Source of the DNA: Microbacterium sp. SZ1
Lineage (GTDB): Bacteria; Actinomycetota; Actinomycetes; Actinomycetales; Microbacteriaceae
Direction: 5' to 3'
Assembly (NCBI RefSeq): GCF_002362255.1
Contig: NZ_LPVV01000004.1
Coordinates: 186,001 to 250,000 of the forward strand
DNA length: 64,000 nt
In this document: positions 43,714-51,954 of the stretch, piece by piece
Layout of the letters: the number at the start of each line of letters is the position of its first letter
How positions within the stretch are numbered: the stretch's first letter is position 1
The notes under the pieces: model-generated
The model's input: only the letters and a program-made list of their open reading frames with translations
Told to the model about the DNA's origin: nothing
Database searches by the model: none
Made by a program: the position numbers and the translations under genes

Positions 43714-43763
43714 ACCGTGCTGAGTACGGTTTATTATGACATCGGGTTGGGATAATTAGTCAA
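43714..43763 (-). promoter_or_regulatory. Promoter and operator of the sugar importer operon
   Basis: On the minus strand: -35 TTGACT (43763-43758), 19-nt spacer, -10 CATAAT (43738-43733), then a 17-bp dyad ACCGT-N7-ACGGT (43730-43714) over the expected start site. The dyad is the best candidate for binding by the divergently encoded ROK regulator. Confidence 0.6.
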
Positions 43764-43818
43764 GTACAACTTCTCAAGCTGTTGTTACAGCCGTGTTTCC
43801 GGGAGGAAACGACTGATC

Positions 43819-43846
43819 TTGATTTGAGAATGCGGTGTGCTATTTT
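43819..43846 (+). promoter_or_regulatory. Promoter of the ROK regulator gene
   Basis: TTGATT (43819-43824), 16-nt spacer and TATTTT (43841-43846), about 35 nt before the ATG. This stretch is clearly more AT-rich than its surroundings. A dyad GTTTCC-GGGA-GGAAAC (43795-43810) lies just upstream. Confidence 0.55.
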
Positions 43847-43881
43847 GATCGCACCCCGCGACGACGAGAAGGAGGCCGCAC

Positions 43882-45048
43882 ATGGTCGTGCCGACCCAGC
43901 TGTCGATCGTCGCCCGCTCGGCGCAGCACCTGCGAGACGCGGGCGCCGCCACGGTGAACGAGATCGCACGCTCGCTCGAGGTCTCCCGCACCTCCGTCGA
44001 GAACGCGGTCGCCACCCTCAGCGAGTCGGGGCTCATCGTCGAGGGCTCGGCCGCACCGTCGGCCGGTGCCGGACGCCCCGCGCGCCACTACTCCTTCCAT
44101 GCGGCAGCCGGCACGGTGGTCGGCATCGACATCGGCGTGGCCAGCGTGCGCGTCATCCTCGCCGACCTCACCGGCCGCGTGATCGCCCAGCAGGCCTTCG
44201 CCGGGGTCGCCGCGCAGAGCGACGGCGCCGCCAAGCTCGCCGCCGTGATCGAGGACGTCCGCCGGACGCTCGCCGCCGCCTCGGTTCCCGCATCGCGGGT
44301 GCGCGCGATCGGAGTCTCGCTCCCCGGTCTCGTCGACGACGCGGGCCGCGTCGTGATGTCGGTCGTGATCCCCGAGTGGTCGGGCGTCGACATCGGCGCG
44401 CAGCTGCACCAGGCCTTCGGCTGCCCCGTGTCCGTCGACAACGGCGTGCGTCTCGCCGCGGTCGCCGAACACCACCTCGGCGTCGCCCAGCTCGTCGACG
44501 ACGTCGTCTACCTGTCGGTCGGCAACCGCATCTCGATGGGGCTCATCCTGGGCGGTCGGCCGCGTCGCGGCATCCACAACGCCGCCGGCGACATCGGGCG
44601 CCTCGCGTTCCGCGGGCTGAACACCGAGACGGGTCAGATCACGTGGCGCACCGCGGGATCCGCCGCCGAGGTCTTCGCCCTCGCCCGCTCGGGCGACGCC
44701 GACGCGCAGCACGAGCTGGACGCCTTCATCGACGAGCTCGCCCACGGCATCGCGACCCTCATCATGACCGTCGATCCGGCCATGATCGTGATCGGCGGCG
44801 GACTGTCGGCCGCGCACGAGCAGCTGCTCGACCCGCTGCGGGCCGCCCTGCCCGGCCATCTCGGACTCCCGTTTCAAGTGCCCGTGGCCGAAGCGCGGCT
44901 GGGCGCCGAGGCCGCCGCTCACGGCGCCGTCGTGCACGCGTTCCGCCGTCACGCCGCGAGCATCTACGGCATCGACGACATGCCGGTGCCGCCCATCACC
45001 CCGCTGACCCCCGAGTCGGCGACCCACCCCGCAGAGGAGAAGCAGTGA
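43882..45048 (+). CDS. ROK-family transcriptional regulator, lacking the zinc motif
   Basis: A 388-residue protein. The N-terminal HTH is at about residues 20-55 (NEIARSLEVSRTSVENAVAT), followed by a linker and a ROK domain with VGIDIGVASVRVILADLTG and VSLPGLVDDAGRV. Typical ROK proteins then carry GHxxxxxxGxxCxCGxxGC; here the region reads GDIGRLAFRGLNTETGQITW and has no cysteines, so structural zinc is lost. GGAGG precedes the ATG. It is divergent from the sugar importer and co-transcribed with two oxidoreductase genes (overlaps of 4 nt). Confidence 0.88.
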   Translation: MVVPTQLSIVARSAQHLRDAGAATVNEIARSLEVSRTSVENAVATLSESGLIVEGSAAPSAGAGRPARHYSFHAAAGTVVGIDIGVASVRVILADLTGRVIAQQAFAGVAAQSDGAAKLAAVIEDVRRTLAAASVPASRVRAIGVSLPGLVDDAGRVVMSVVIPEWSGVDIGAQLHQAFGCPVSVDNGVRLAAVAEHHLGVAQLVDDVVYLSVGNRISMGLILGGRPRRGIHNAAGDIGRLAFRGLNTETGQITWRTAGSAAEVFALARSGDADAQHELDAFIDELAHGIATLIMTVDPAMIVIGGGLSAAHEQLLDPLRAALPGHLGLPFQVPVAEARLGAEAAAHGAVVHAFRRHAASIYGIDDMPVPPITPLTPESATHPAEEKQ

Positions 45049-46043
45049 GCACGCTGACGGTCGGACTCATCGGCGCCGGAGGCATCTCGCGCGTCCACGC
45101 CGACGCCTGGCGGGCCCTCGGCGCCCGCGGATACGTGACCTCGCTCGACGGGGCGGAGGAGATCGCCGCCGAATACGGCTTCGAGGTCGTCGCCGACGTC
45201 GACGCGCTCATCGACCTGGTCGACCTGGTCGACATCGTCACGCCCAGCGGCACGCACGCCGACTTCGCGCTGCGCGCGATCGCCAGCGGACGCGACGTGA
45301 TCTGCGAGAAGCCGCTGGCCGCGACGGCCGAAGCCGCCGCGCAGGTCGCAGCCGCCGCCGAGGAGGCGGGCGTGCGGCTCTTCCCCGCCCACGTCGTGCG
45401 GTACATGGCCGAGTACGCGGCGATCAAGGATACCGTCGACGCCGGCCGCATCGGCGAGATCGCCGTGCAGCGGTTCAGCCGCACCGGGTCCGCACCCCAG
45501 TCGCCCTGGTTCTTCTCGGAGCGGGCGGGCGGAGGCGTCATCCGCGACCTCATGATCCACGACCTCGACCAGGCGCTGTGGTTCGCCGGCCCCGTCGACA
45601 CCGTCTACGCGGTGCAGAACCCGCCGACGGTCGACGATCGCGTGCCGGTGCCCGTGTCGTCGCACGTCGTGCTCACGCACCGCAGCGGTGTGATCAGCCA
45701 CGTGCACGCGAGCTGGGGGCTCCCCGGCATGCCGTTCCGCACGAGCGTCGAGGTGGCCGGGTCCGAGGGGCGCGTGCGGTACGACAGCGCCGAGGACCGC
45801 ACCCAGCGCACGGATGCCGTGCTCGACGACACGGCGACCGACTACCTGCCGCCGATGTCGCCGCAGGAGAGCCCGTACTACGCCGAGATCGCCGACTTCA
45901 TCGCCGCCGTGCGCGAGCACAGGGACGCGCGGGTGGACCCCGCCGACGGCATCCGTGCGGTGGCCGTGGCGGAGGCGGCGATGGCGTCGATCGCGTCCGG
46001 CGCCCCGGTCGCCGTCGTCTCGTCCGAGGAGGTCGTCCGATGA
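45045..46043 (+). CDS. Gfo/Idh/MocA-family oxidoreductase
   Basis: A 332-residue NAD(P)-dependent sugar oxidoreductase: GLIGAGGISRVHADAW (Rossmann), DIVTPSGTHADFAL, CEKPLAAT (the family's catalytic Lys), GGGVIRDLMIHDLDQALWF (catalytic His). GTG start overlaps the ROK stop codon, with GAGGAGA upstream. Encodes one of two tandem oxidoreductases made with the regulator; probably part of an oxidation/reduction pair acting on the imported sugar. Confidence 0.92.
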   Translation: MSTLTVGLIGAGGISRVHADAWRALGARGYVTSLDGAEEIAAEYGFEVVADVDALIDLVDLVDIVTPSGTHADFALRAIASGRDVICEKPLAATAEAAAQVAAAAEEAGVRLFPAHVVRYMAEYAAIKDTVDAGRIGEIAVQRFSRTGSAPQSPWFFSERAGGGVIRDLMIHDLDQALWFAGPVDTVYAVQNPPTVDDRVPVPVSSHVVLTHRSGVISHVHASWGLPGMPFRTSVEVAGSEGRVRYDSAEDRTQRTDAVLDDTATDYLPPMSPQESPYYAEIADFIAAVREHRDARVDPADGIRAVAVAEAAMASIASGAPVAVVSSEEVVR

Positions 46044-47059
46044 CCGCTCCGCTGCGCATCGCCGTGCTCTCGTTCGCCCACACGCACGCCCTCAGCTACG
46101 TGCACGCGCTGCAGGCGATGCCCGGGGTCGAGCTCATCGCCACCGACCCCGACGGCGCCTCTGCGCCCGACGATGCGCTGCGCGGCGCCGACCTCGCCGC
46201 CGAGCTGGGTGTCTCCTACGTCGACGACTACGACACCGCATTCGCGTGGAAGCCGGATGCCGTCGTGATCGCGGCCGAGAACTCGCGGCATCGTGAGCTC
46301 GTCGAACGGGCGGCGAGCGCCGGTGCGCACGTGCTGTGCGAGAAGCCGCTCGCAACGACCGTCGACGACGCGGTCGCGATGCAGCGCGCGTGCGACGAGG
46401 CGGGTGTGATCCTCATGGTCGCCTACCCCGTGCGGTTCTCCCCCGTGGTGCGGGACGCCCTCGCCGAGCTGCGCGCGGGACGACTGGGACGCATCCTCTC
46501 CGTCACCGGCGTCAACAACGGCAAGCTGCCGGGGGACCGCGCCTGGTTCACCGATCCGGACCTCGCGGGCGGGGGCGCGCTCGTCGACCACGTCGTGCAC
46601 TGCGCCGACCTGCTCGACGAGCTGCTCGGCGAGCGGGCCTCGTCGGTCAGGGCCGTGTCGAACGGCATCCTGCACGCGCAGCGCGACCTTGCCGTCGAGA
46701 CGGGCGGGCTCGTCACGATCGGCTACCCGAGCGGCGTGATCGCGACGATCGACTGCTCGTGGAGCTGGCCGATGAGCTCGCCGACGTGGGGCGGGGTGAC
46801 GCTGCAGGTCGTCGCCGAGCGCGGCACCGTCACCGTGAGCCCGTTCGCGAAGGGCGTCGCCGGGCACGACGCGAGCGGCGAGACGTGGACGCCGGTCGGT
46901 GCCGATCTCGACGCGCTGCTGCTCGACGAGTTCGTCGCCGCCGTGCGCGAGGGGCGGCAGCCGCAGCCCGACGCCGGCGTCGGCATCCGCACCGTAGAGA
47001 TCGTGAAGGCCGCGCAGGCGTCCGCCGCCTCGGGCGGGCAGGTCGTCACCCTGGGCTGA
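46040..47059 (+). CDS. Gfo/Idh/MocA-family oxidoreductase
   Basis: A 339-residue oxidoreductase. The N-terminus AVLSFAHTHALSYVHALQAM replaces the standard GxGxxG, as in the 36474-37415 protein, suggesting the two are related. CEKPLATT is intact and the C-terminal part has GGGALVDHVVHCADLLDEL with a His pair. Overlaps the previous gene by 4 nt. Substrate unknown. Confidence 0.9.
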   Translation: MTAPLRIAVLSFAHTHALSYVHALQAMPGVELIATDPDGASAPDDALRGADLAAELGVSYVDDYDTAFAWKPDAVVIAAENSRHRELVERAASAGAHVLCEKPLATTVDDAVAMQRACDEAGVILMVAYPVRFSPVVRDALAELRAGRLGRILSVTGVNNGKLPGDRAWFTDPDLAGGGALVDHVVHCADLLDELLGERASSVRAVSNGILHAQRDLAVETGGLVTIGYPSGVIATIDCSWSWPMSSPTWGGVTLQVVAERGTVTVSPFAKGVAGHDASGETWTPVGADLDALLLDEFVAAVREGRQPQPDAGVGIRTVEIVKAAQASAASGGQVVTLG

Positions 47060-47071
47060 TCGATGCCCATT

Positions 47072-47126
47072 CCCGTCGCAGTTCGTGCCGTCGACACCTG
47101 ACGCAGGCGGCACGGAGTGCGACGGG
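47072..47126. repeat. Palindromic repeat family 5 (GTCGCAGTTCGTGCCG), copy 1
   Basis: Arms CCCGTCGCAGTTCGTGCCG (47072-47090) and CGGCACGGAGTGCGACGGG (47108-47126) pair over 19 bases with two mismatches. It starts 12 nt after the oxidoreductase stop, at a tandem gene junction. A second copy is at 49319-49364. Confidence 0.75.
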
Positions 47127-47418
47127 AGGCGCCTCGGAGCGGGCACCGCACACATCACGCATCACACGTCCGGGATGCGGGAGTATGCTGGGCGATCGGG
47201 TCACGTGGCCCCAGATGCGAGAGGCGGTGATGGCGATGTCCGGTGATAGTAGCGACGCCGCCTTCGTTGCGTCGCGTCTGACGGCATCCGTGCGTTGAGC
47301 TCCGGCTCCGCACCGACCGTTCTCCTCCGCAGCGTCGGCGGCGTCATCCGCCCCTGACGATTCCTGCGCACGCCGCCGACCCTTCGCGGCGAGCGCCTGC
47401 GAGAACGGAGGCCGCATC
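47127..47418 (+). other. Long 5' region of corA, no recognised element
   Basis: About 290 bp between the repeat and corA. It contains TATGCT at 47187-47192 (possible -10), and directly over it a 37-codon open frame (47189-47299? starting MLGDRVTWPQMREAV) that could be a leader peptide. GC-rich inverted segments follow nearer corA (GTCGGCGGCG / CGCCGCCGAC). I could not match it to a known Mg2+ riboswitch by eye. Confidence 0.3.
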
Positions 47419-48420
47419 ATGGCCCTCATCGACAACGGCGTGTACGTCCACGGACGTCGCGTGGAGACCCTGCACAACCTCGACGACACGTCGCGCACCC
47501 TCGGCGCGCTCGGCGGCATCGCCTGGATCGGGCTGTACCGCCCGAGCCCGCAGGAGGTCGAATCGGTCGCGCGCGAGTTCGACCTGCATCCGCTCGCCGT
47601 CGAGGATGCGCTCTCCGGGCACCAGCGCTCGAAGGTCGAGCGCTACGGCGACACCCTGTTCGCCGTGCTGCGGCCGGCACGCTATCGCGACAAGGAGGAG
47701 TCGATCGAGTTCGGCGAACTGCACCTGTTCATCGGACCCGACTTCGTCGTGACCATCCGGCACGCCGAGTCGCCGAACCTCGCCGCCGTTCGGCGGCGGA
47801 TGGAGGCGAACCCCGAGCTGCTCGCGATGGGGCCGGAGGCCGTGCTGTACGCCATCCTCGACGAGGTCGTCGACGAGTACGAGCCGATCGTCGCCGGACT
47901 CGAGAACGACATCGACGAGATCGAGGACCAGCTGTTCGGCGACAGCGACGACGACGCCCTCTCCCGACGCATCTACGAGCTCTCGCGCGAGGTGATCGGC
48001 TTCCAGCGCGCCGTGCACCCGCTGGCCGGGATGCTGCAGTGGCTGCGTCGAGGATCCGACAAGTACCGCATCGACGAGGAACTGCAGCGGTCGCTGCGCG
48101 ACGTGCTCGACCACGTCATCCGCGTGCAGGAGAAGATCGACTCGTTCCGGGCGATCCTCGAGAACGCGCTCACCGTGCAGTCGGCGCTCGTCGCGCGGCG
48201 ACAGTCGGAGGCGGGGCTCGCGCAGAACGACGAGATCAAGAAGATCTCGTCGTGGGCGGCCATCATCTTCGCCCCGACACTCGTCGGCACCGTCTACGGG
48301 ATGAACTTCGAGGGGATGCCGGAACTGCAGTGGACCTTCGGATACCCGATGGCGATCGGCGCGATGGCGGCCTTCGCGGTCGGGCTGTACGGGGTGTTCA
48401 AGTACAAGCGCTGGCTCTGA
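47419..48420 (+). CDS. corA: CorA-family magnesium/divalent-cation channel
   Basis: A 333-residue CorA protein. The large cytoplasmic funnel (residues 1-265) includes LHPLAVEDALSGHQRSKVERYG and long helices. Two C-terminal spans follow; TM1 ends with YGMNFEGMPEL, the GMN selectivity motif. The C-terminus is the basic KYKRWL. CorA forms a homopentameric Mg2+ channel gated by intracellular Mg2+. The upstream non-coding region is unusually long and may hold regulation. Confidence 0.95.
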   Translation: MALIDNGVYVHGRRVETLHNLDDTSRTLGALGGIAWIGLYRPSPQEVESVAREFDLHPLAVEDALSGHQRSKVERYGDTLFAVLRPARYRDKEESIEFGELHLFIGPDFVVTIRHAESPNLAAVRRRMEANPELLAMGPEAVLYAILDEVVDEYEPIVAGLENDIDEIEDQLFGDSDDDALSRRIYELSREVIGFQRAVHPLAGMLQWLRRGSDKYRIDEELQRSLRDVLDHVIRVQEKIDSFRAILENALTVQSALVARRQSEAGLAQNDEIKKISSWAAIIFAPTLVGTVYGMNFEGMPELQWTFGYPMAIGAMAAFAVGLYGVFKYKRWL

Positions 48421-48549
48421 CGGCATCCCCTTCCTTCCCCTTTCTGCGTCGACGCCCCTGCCGGTCGCCGACGCCCCGCCTGAGTCACGTCGCTGAAGGG
48501 GGGCCTCGGCAACCAGGAGGGGCGCCGGCGCATGGACGACGAGGACCGG

Positions 48550-48555
48550 TAGGGT
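48550..48555 (+). promoter_or_regulatory. -10-like TAGGGT six bases before the SGNH gene
   Basis: TAGGGT ends 6 nt before the GTG start at 48562, the same layout as at 11154-11159, consistent with leaderless transcription. Confidence 0.4.
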
Positions 48556-48561
48556 CGGAGC

Positions 48562-49266
48562 GTGAGCTCCGCAGCATCCGACCTCGCCCGCCTCGCCGAC
48601 CTGCTCGCCGGCCCCGAGCCGCTGAACTGGGTCATCACCGGCGACTCGATCACGCACGGACTCGTGCACACCCAGGGTGCGCGCAGCTACGCCGAGCACC
48701 TGCATGAGCTGATCCGCGGCGAGCTCGGGCGCACGCGCGACATCGTCGTGAACTCGGCGATCAGCGGACACCGACTGCCTGACATCCTCGGCGACTTCGA
48801 GCGGCGCGTCTCGGCGTGGCGTCCCGATGTCGTCACGCTCATGATCGGCACGAACGACATGTCGACGCTGCCGGGCAGCCCCCACGTCGAGCCCGCCGCG
48901 TTCACGGCATCCCTGCGCGAGTTCGTGGCGCGGGTGCGCGAGCTCGGCGCGATCCCGGTGCTGCAGACACCGCCGTCGATCGACACCGCGAACGCTCCGG
49001 GTCGGGAGCGGATCGCGGAGTTCTCGGATGTCGTGCGCGCCGCCGCGGCGGCAGACGACGTCATCCTCGTAGACCAGAACGCCCGCTTCACCGAGATCGG
49101 GGGAGGCGGCGTGCCGTGGGGTCTCATGAACGACCCCTTCCACCCGAACGCCGCCGGTCACGCCGCGCTCGCGCTCGGGCTCGCCGCGACCCTCGGCATC
49201 CGCCCTGCCGCATCGCGCGCGCTGCCGCTGCTCGAGGCGCGGGTCGCCGCCGCACGCCTCGTCTGA
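48562..49266 (+). CDS. SGNH/GDSL-family hydrolase
   Basis: A 234-residue cytoplasmic SGNH hydrolase: block I GDSITHG (Ser29), block II Gly in NSAISGHRL, block III GTNDMS (Asn), block V DPFHPNAAGH (Asp and His). Family members are esterases, lipases or carbohydrate deacetylases. The start is GTG at 48562. It is a single gene followed by a repeat of family 5. Confidence 0.9.
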   Translation: MSSAASDLARLADLLAGPEPLNWVITGDSITHGLVHTQGARSYAEHLHELIRGELGRTRDIVVNSAISGHRLPDILGDFERRVSAWRPDVVTLMIGTNDMSTLPGSPHVEPAAFTASLREFVARVRELGAIPVLQTPPSIDTANAPGRERIAEFSDVVRAAAAADDVILVDQNARFTEIGGGGVPWGLMNDPFHPNAAGHAALALGLAATLGIRPAASRALPLLEARVAAARLV

Positions 49267-49318
49267 CCTACGCGATCCTTCCTTCGCCCTGTCGCGGCGA
49301 TCGCCCCGCGCGGCCGTG

Positions 49319-49364
49319 GCAGTTCATGCCGTCTGCGAGCTCGTCAGGCGGCACGAACTGCGAC
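49319..49364. repeat. Palindromic repeat family 5, copy 2
   Basis: GCAGTTCATGCCG (49319-49331) pairs with CGGCACGAACTGC (49349-49361) with one mismatch. It lies between the SGNH gene and the padR operators and shares the GCAGTTC-TGCCG core with 47072-47126. Confidence 0.75.
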
Positions 49365-49384
49365 ACGACGCCCGGGAAGAATCT

Positions 49385-49457
49385 CGGTATTCATTGTTGC
49401 TAAGTACCGGTACTCAGTGTTACTTTGTACCGGTACCCAGCATCACTGAGTACCGAG
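49385..49457. promoter_or_regulatory. Three 23-bp tandem repeats: PadR operator array
   Basis: Units at 49385-49407, 49408-49430 and 49431-49453, each starting CGGTAYYCA and ending GTAC, then a final partial unit CGAG. The unit junctions create GTACCGGTAC palindromes at 49404-49413 and 49427-49436 and a half site at 49450. The array ends 18 nt before the padR start. Even 23-bp spacing (about two helical turns) suggests cooperative dimer binding, most likely autoregulation by PadR. Confidence 0.75.
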
Positions 49458-49474
49458 CGATAGAAGGGAGCGTC

Positions 49475-49846
49475 ATGGGCAAGCAGATGACCGAGATGCT
49501 CAAAGGCACTCTGGAGGGCATCGTCCTGGCCCTCCTCGCCGAGCAGCCGGCCTACGGATACGAGATCACCGCGCGACTGCGCGATCACGGATTCACCGAC
49601 ATCGCCGAGGGGACGATCTACGCCCTCCTCGTGCGGATCGAGCAGAAGAAGCTCGTCGACGTCGAGAAGGTGCCGAGCGAGAAGGGCCCGCCCCGCAAGG
49701 TGTACTCCCTCAACTCCGCCGGCACCCAGGAGCTCGAGGAGTTCTGGACCACCTGGACCTTTCTCGCGCAGCGCATCGACCAGCTGAACAGCACCCCCTC
49801 GAACACCACGAACACCCCGAACAGCACCACGAACAAGGAGAACTGA
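49475..49846 (+). CDS. PadR-family transcriptional regulator
   Basis: A 123-residue PadR protein: winged HTH with GTLEGIVLALLAEQPAYGYE, ITARLRDHGF and EGTIYALLVRIEQKKLVDVE, then a short C-terminal helix and an Asn/Thr/Ser-rich tail (about 20 residues) that is unusual. AAGGGAG precedes the ATG. It heads a four-gene unit with DUF1048 and an ABC exporter, a well-known stress/antibiotic-responsive layout. Confidence 0.93.
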   Translation: MGKQMTEMLKGTLEGIVLALLAEQPAYGYEITARLRDHGFTDIAEGTIYALLVRIEQKKLVDVEKVPSEKGPPRKVYSLNSAGTQELEEFWTTWTFLAQRIDQLNSTPSNTTNTPNSTTNKEN

Positions 49847-49847
49847 C

Positions 49848-50215
49848 ATGGCCGCCAAGTGGCTCGAATTCATCACCGGATCGCTCGAGCAGAAGAAGCA
49901 GTACCGCGATGCGAAGAAGCGCATCGAGGCCCTGCCCGAGCCCTACCGCACCGTCGCGAACGCGCAGCACCGCTACACCATGTACTACGGCGGGATCACC
50001 GACGGCGACACCCTCGTGCGGATCTTCCTCGACCTCGCCGACCTCTGGGAGCGCGCAGCCGTCGACGGAACCCCCATCGCCGACATCGTCGGAGACGACC
50101 CCGTCGAGTACGCCGAGAGCTACGCCGAGGCGTACGGCGGCACCCAGTGGGTCGACAAGGAACGCGCCCGCCTGATCGAGGCGGTCGACGACGCGAAAAA
50201 GAAGGAGCACCGCTC

Positions 50216-50219
<4 letters not shown>
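49848..50219 (+). CDS. DUF1048-family protein
   Basis: A 123-residue mostly helical protein: KWLEFITGSLEQKKQYRDAK, RIEALPEPYR, HRYTMYYGG, VEYAESYAEAYGG. This is the DUF1048 pattern, commonly encoded between padR and an ABC exporter. Role unknown; perhaps a partner of PadR or the transporter. It overlaps the ATPase gene by 4 nt. Confidence 0.88.
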
Positions 50220-51015
<796 letters not shown>

Positions 51016-51019
<4 letters not shown>

Positions 51020-51783
51020 CCACGCACTTCGCCGCAGACACGGCGACCCTCACCGGCCGCTCGATGCGGCATATCTTCCGCAGCCCCGACACGATCATCA
51101 CCACGGCGGTCACCCCGATCGCCCTGATGCTCCTGTTCGTGTACGTGTTCGGAGGGGCGCTGCGCACGAGCACCGGCTCCGAGAACTACGTGAACTATCT
51201 GCTTCCCGGCATCCTGCTGATCGCGATCGCATCCGGCATCGCCTACACGGCGTTCCGGCTGTTCACCGACATGCAGAGCGGCATCTTCGAGCGCTTCCAC
51301 TCCATGCCGATCGCGCGGTCCAGCGTGCTCTGGGCGCACGTGCTGACGTCGCTCACCGCGAACGCGATCACCCTCGCGATCATCTTCGGAGTCGGGTTCC
51401 TGATGGGATTCCGCACCGGAGCGGGCGTGCTCGCGTGGCTCGGCGCCATCGGCATCCTCCTGCTGTTCACCCTGGCGCTCACGTGGCTGGCGATCATCGC
51501 GGGACTCAGCGCCAAGACGGTCGACGGAGCGAGCGCGTTCTCGTACCCGCTGATCTTCCTGCCCTTCATCAGCTCGGCGTTCGTGCCGACCGACACCATG
51601 CCGGGACCGGTGCGCTGGTTCGCCGAGAACCAGCCCGTCACGTCGATCGTGAACACGCTCCAGGCGCTGTTCGCCGAGCAACCCGTCGGCGACGACATCT
51701 GGATCGCGCTCGCCTGGTGCGTCGGCATCCTGGTCGTGGCCTATGTGCTCGCGATCGTGACGTACAGGAAGAAGATCAGTTGA
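51016..51783 (+). CDS. ABC-2 type exporter permease (DrrB-like)
   Basis: A 255-residue six-span permease: FRSPDTIITTAVTPIALMLL, NYVNYLLPGILLIAIASG, FERFHSMPIARSSVLWAH and LPFISSAFVPTDTMPGPVRW. This matches DrrB-like subunits exporting drugs or lipids. Last gene of the PadR cassette; followed by two copies of repeat family 1. Confidence 0.92.
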
Positions 51784-51800
51784 TCTGGTCGTGCCCCGCC

Positions 51801-51935
51801 CTTCGGTTGGCACCTCGTGTCGGAATTCTTGAGGAATTGCGACGGGAGGTGCCAACCGAGCTGCGCGCACGCGAACTCGAGTTGGCACCTCGTGTCGGAA
51901 TTCCTGAGGAGTTGCGGCAGCAGGTGTCAACCGAG
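51801..51935. repeat. Palindromic repeat family 1, copies 2 and 3 in tandem
   Basis: Copy 2 (51801-51860) has arms CGGTTGGCACCTC and GAGGTGCCAACCG with GTGTCGGAATTC toward the loop. Copy 3 (51881-51935) repeats GTTGGCACCTCGTGTCGGAA exactly and ends GGTGTCAACCGAG. They lie between the convergent permease and LMF-like genes. Outer arms match 2281-2331; inner parts differ. Confidence 0.85.
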
Positions 51936-51954
51936 CGGAGCGGATGCCGCGGGC

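Noticed and set aside
43757-43768. TTAGTCAAGTAC as a fourth TetR site
   Set aside because: Only AGTCAA matches; the TGACTAT half is absent at the right spacing. The stretch is better explained as the -35 (TTGACT on the minus strand) of the sugar importer operon.
49385-49457. CRISPR or attachment-site array
   Set aside because: Units abut with no spacers, show dyad symmetry and sit at a padR promoter, so an operator array is the better reading.
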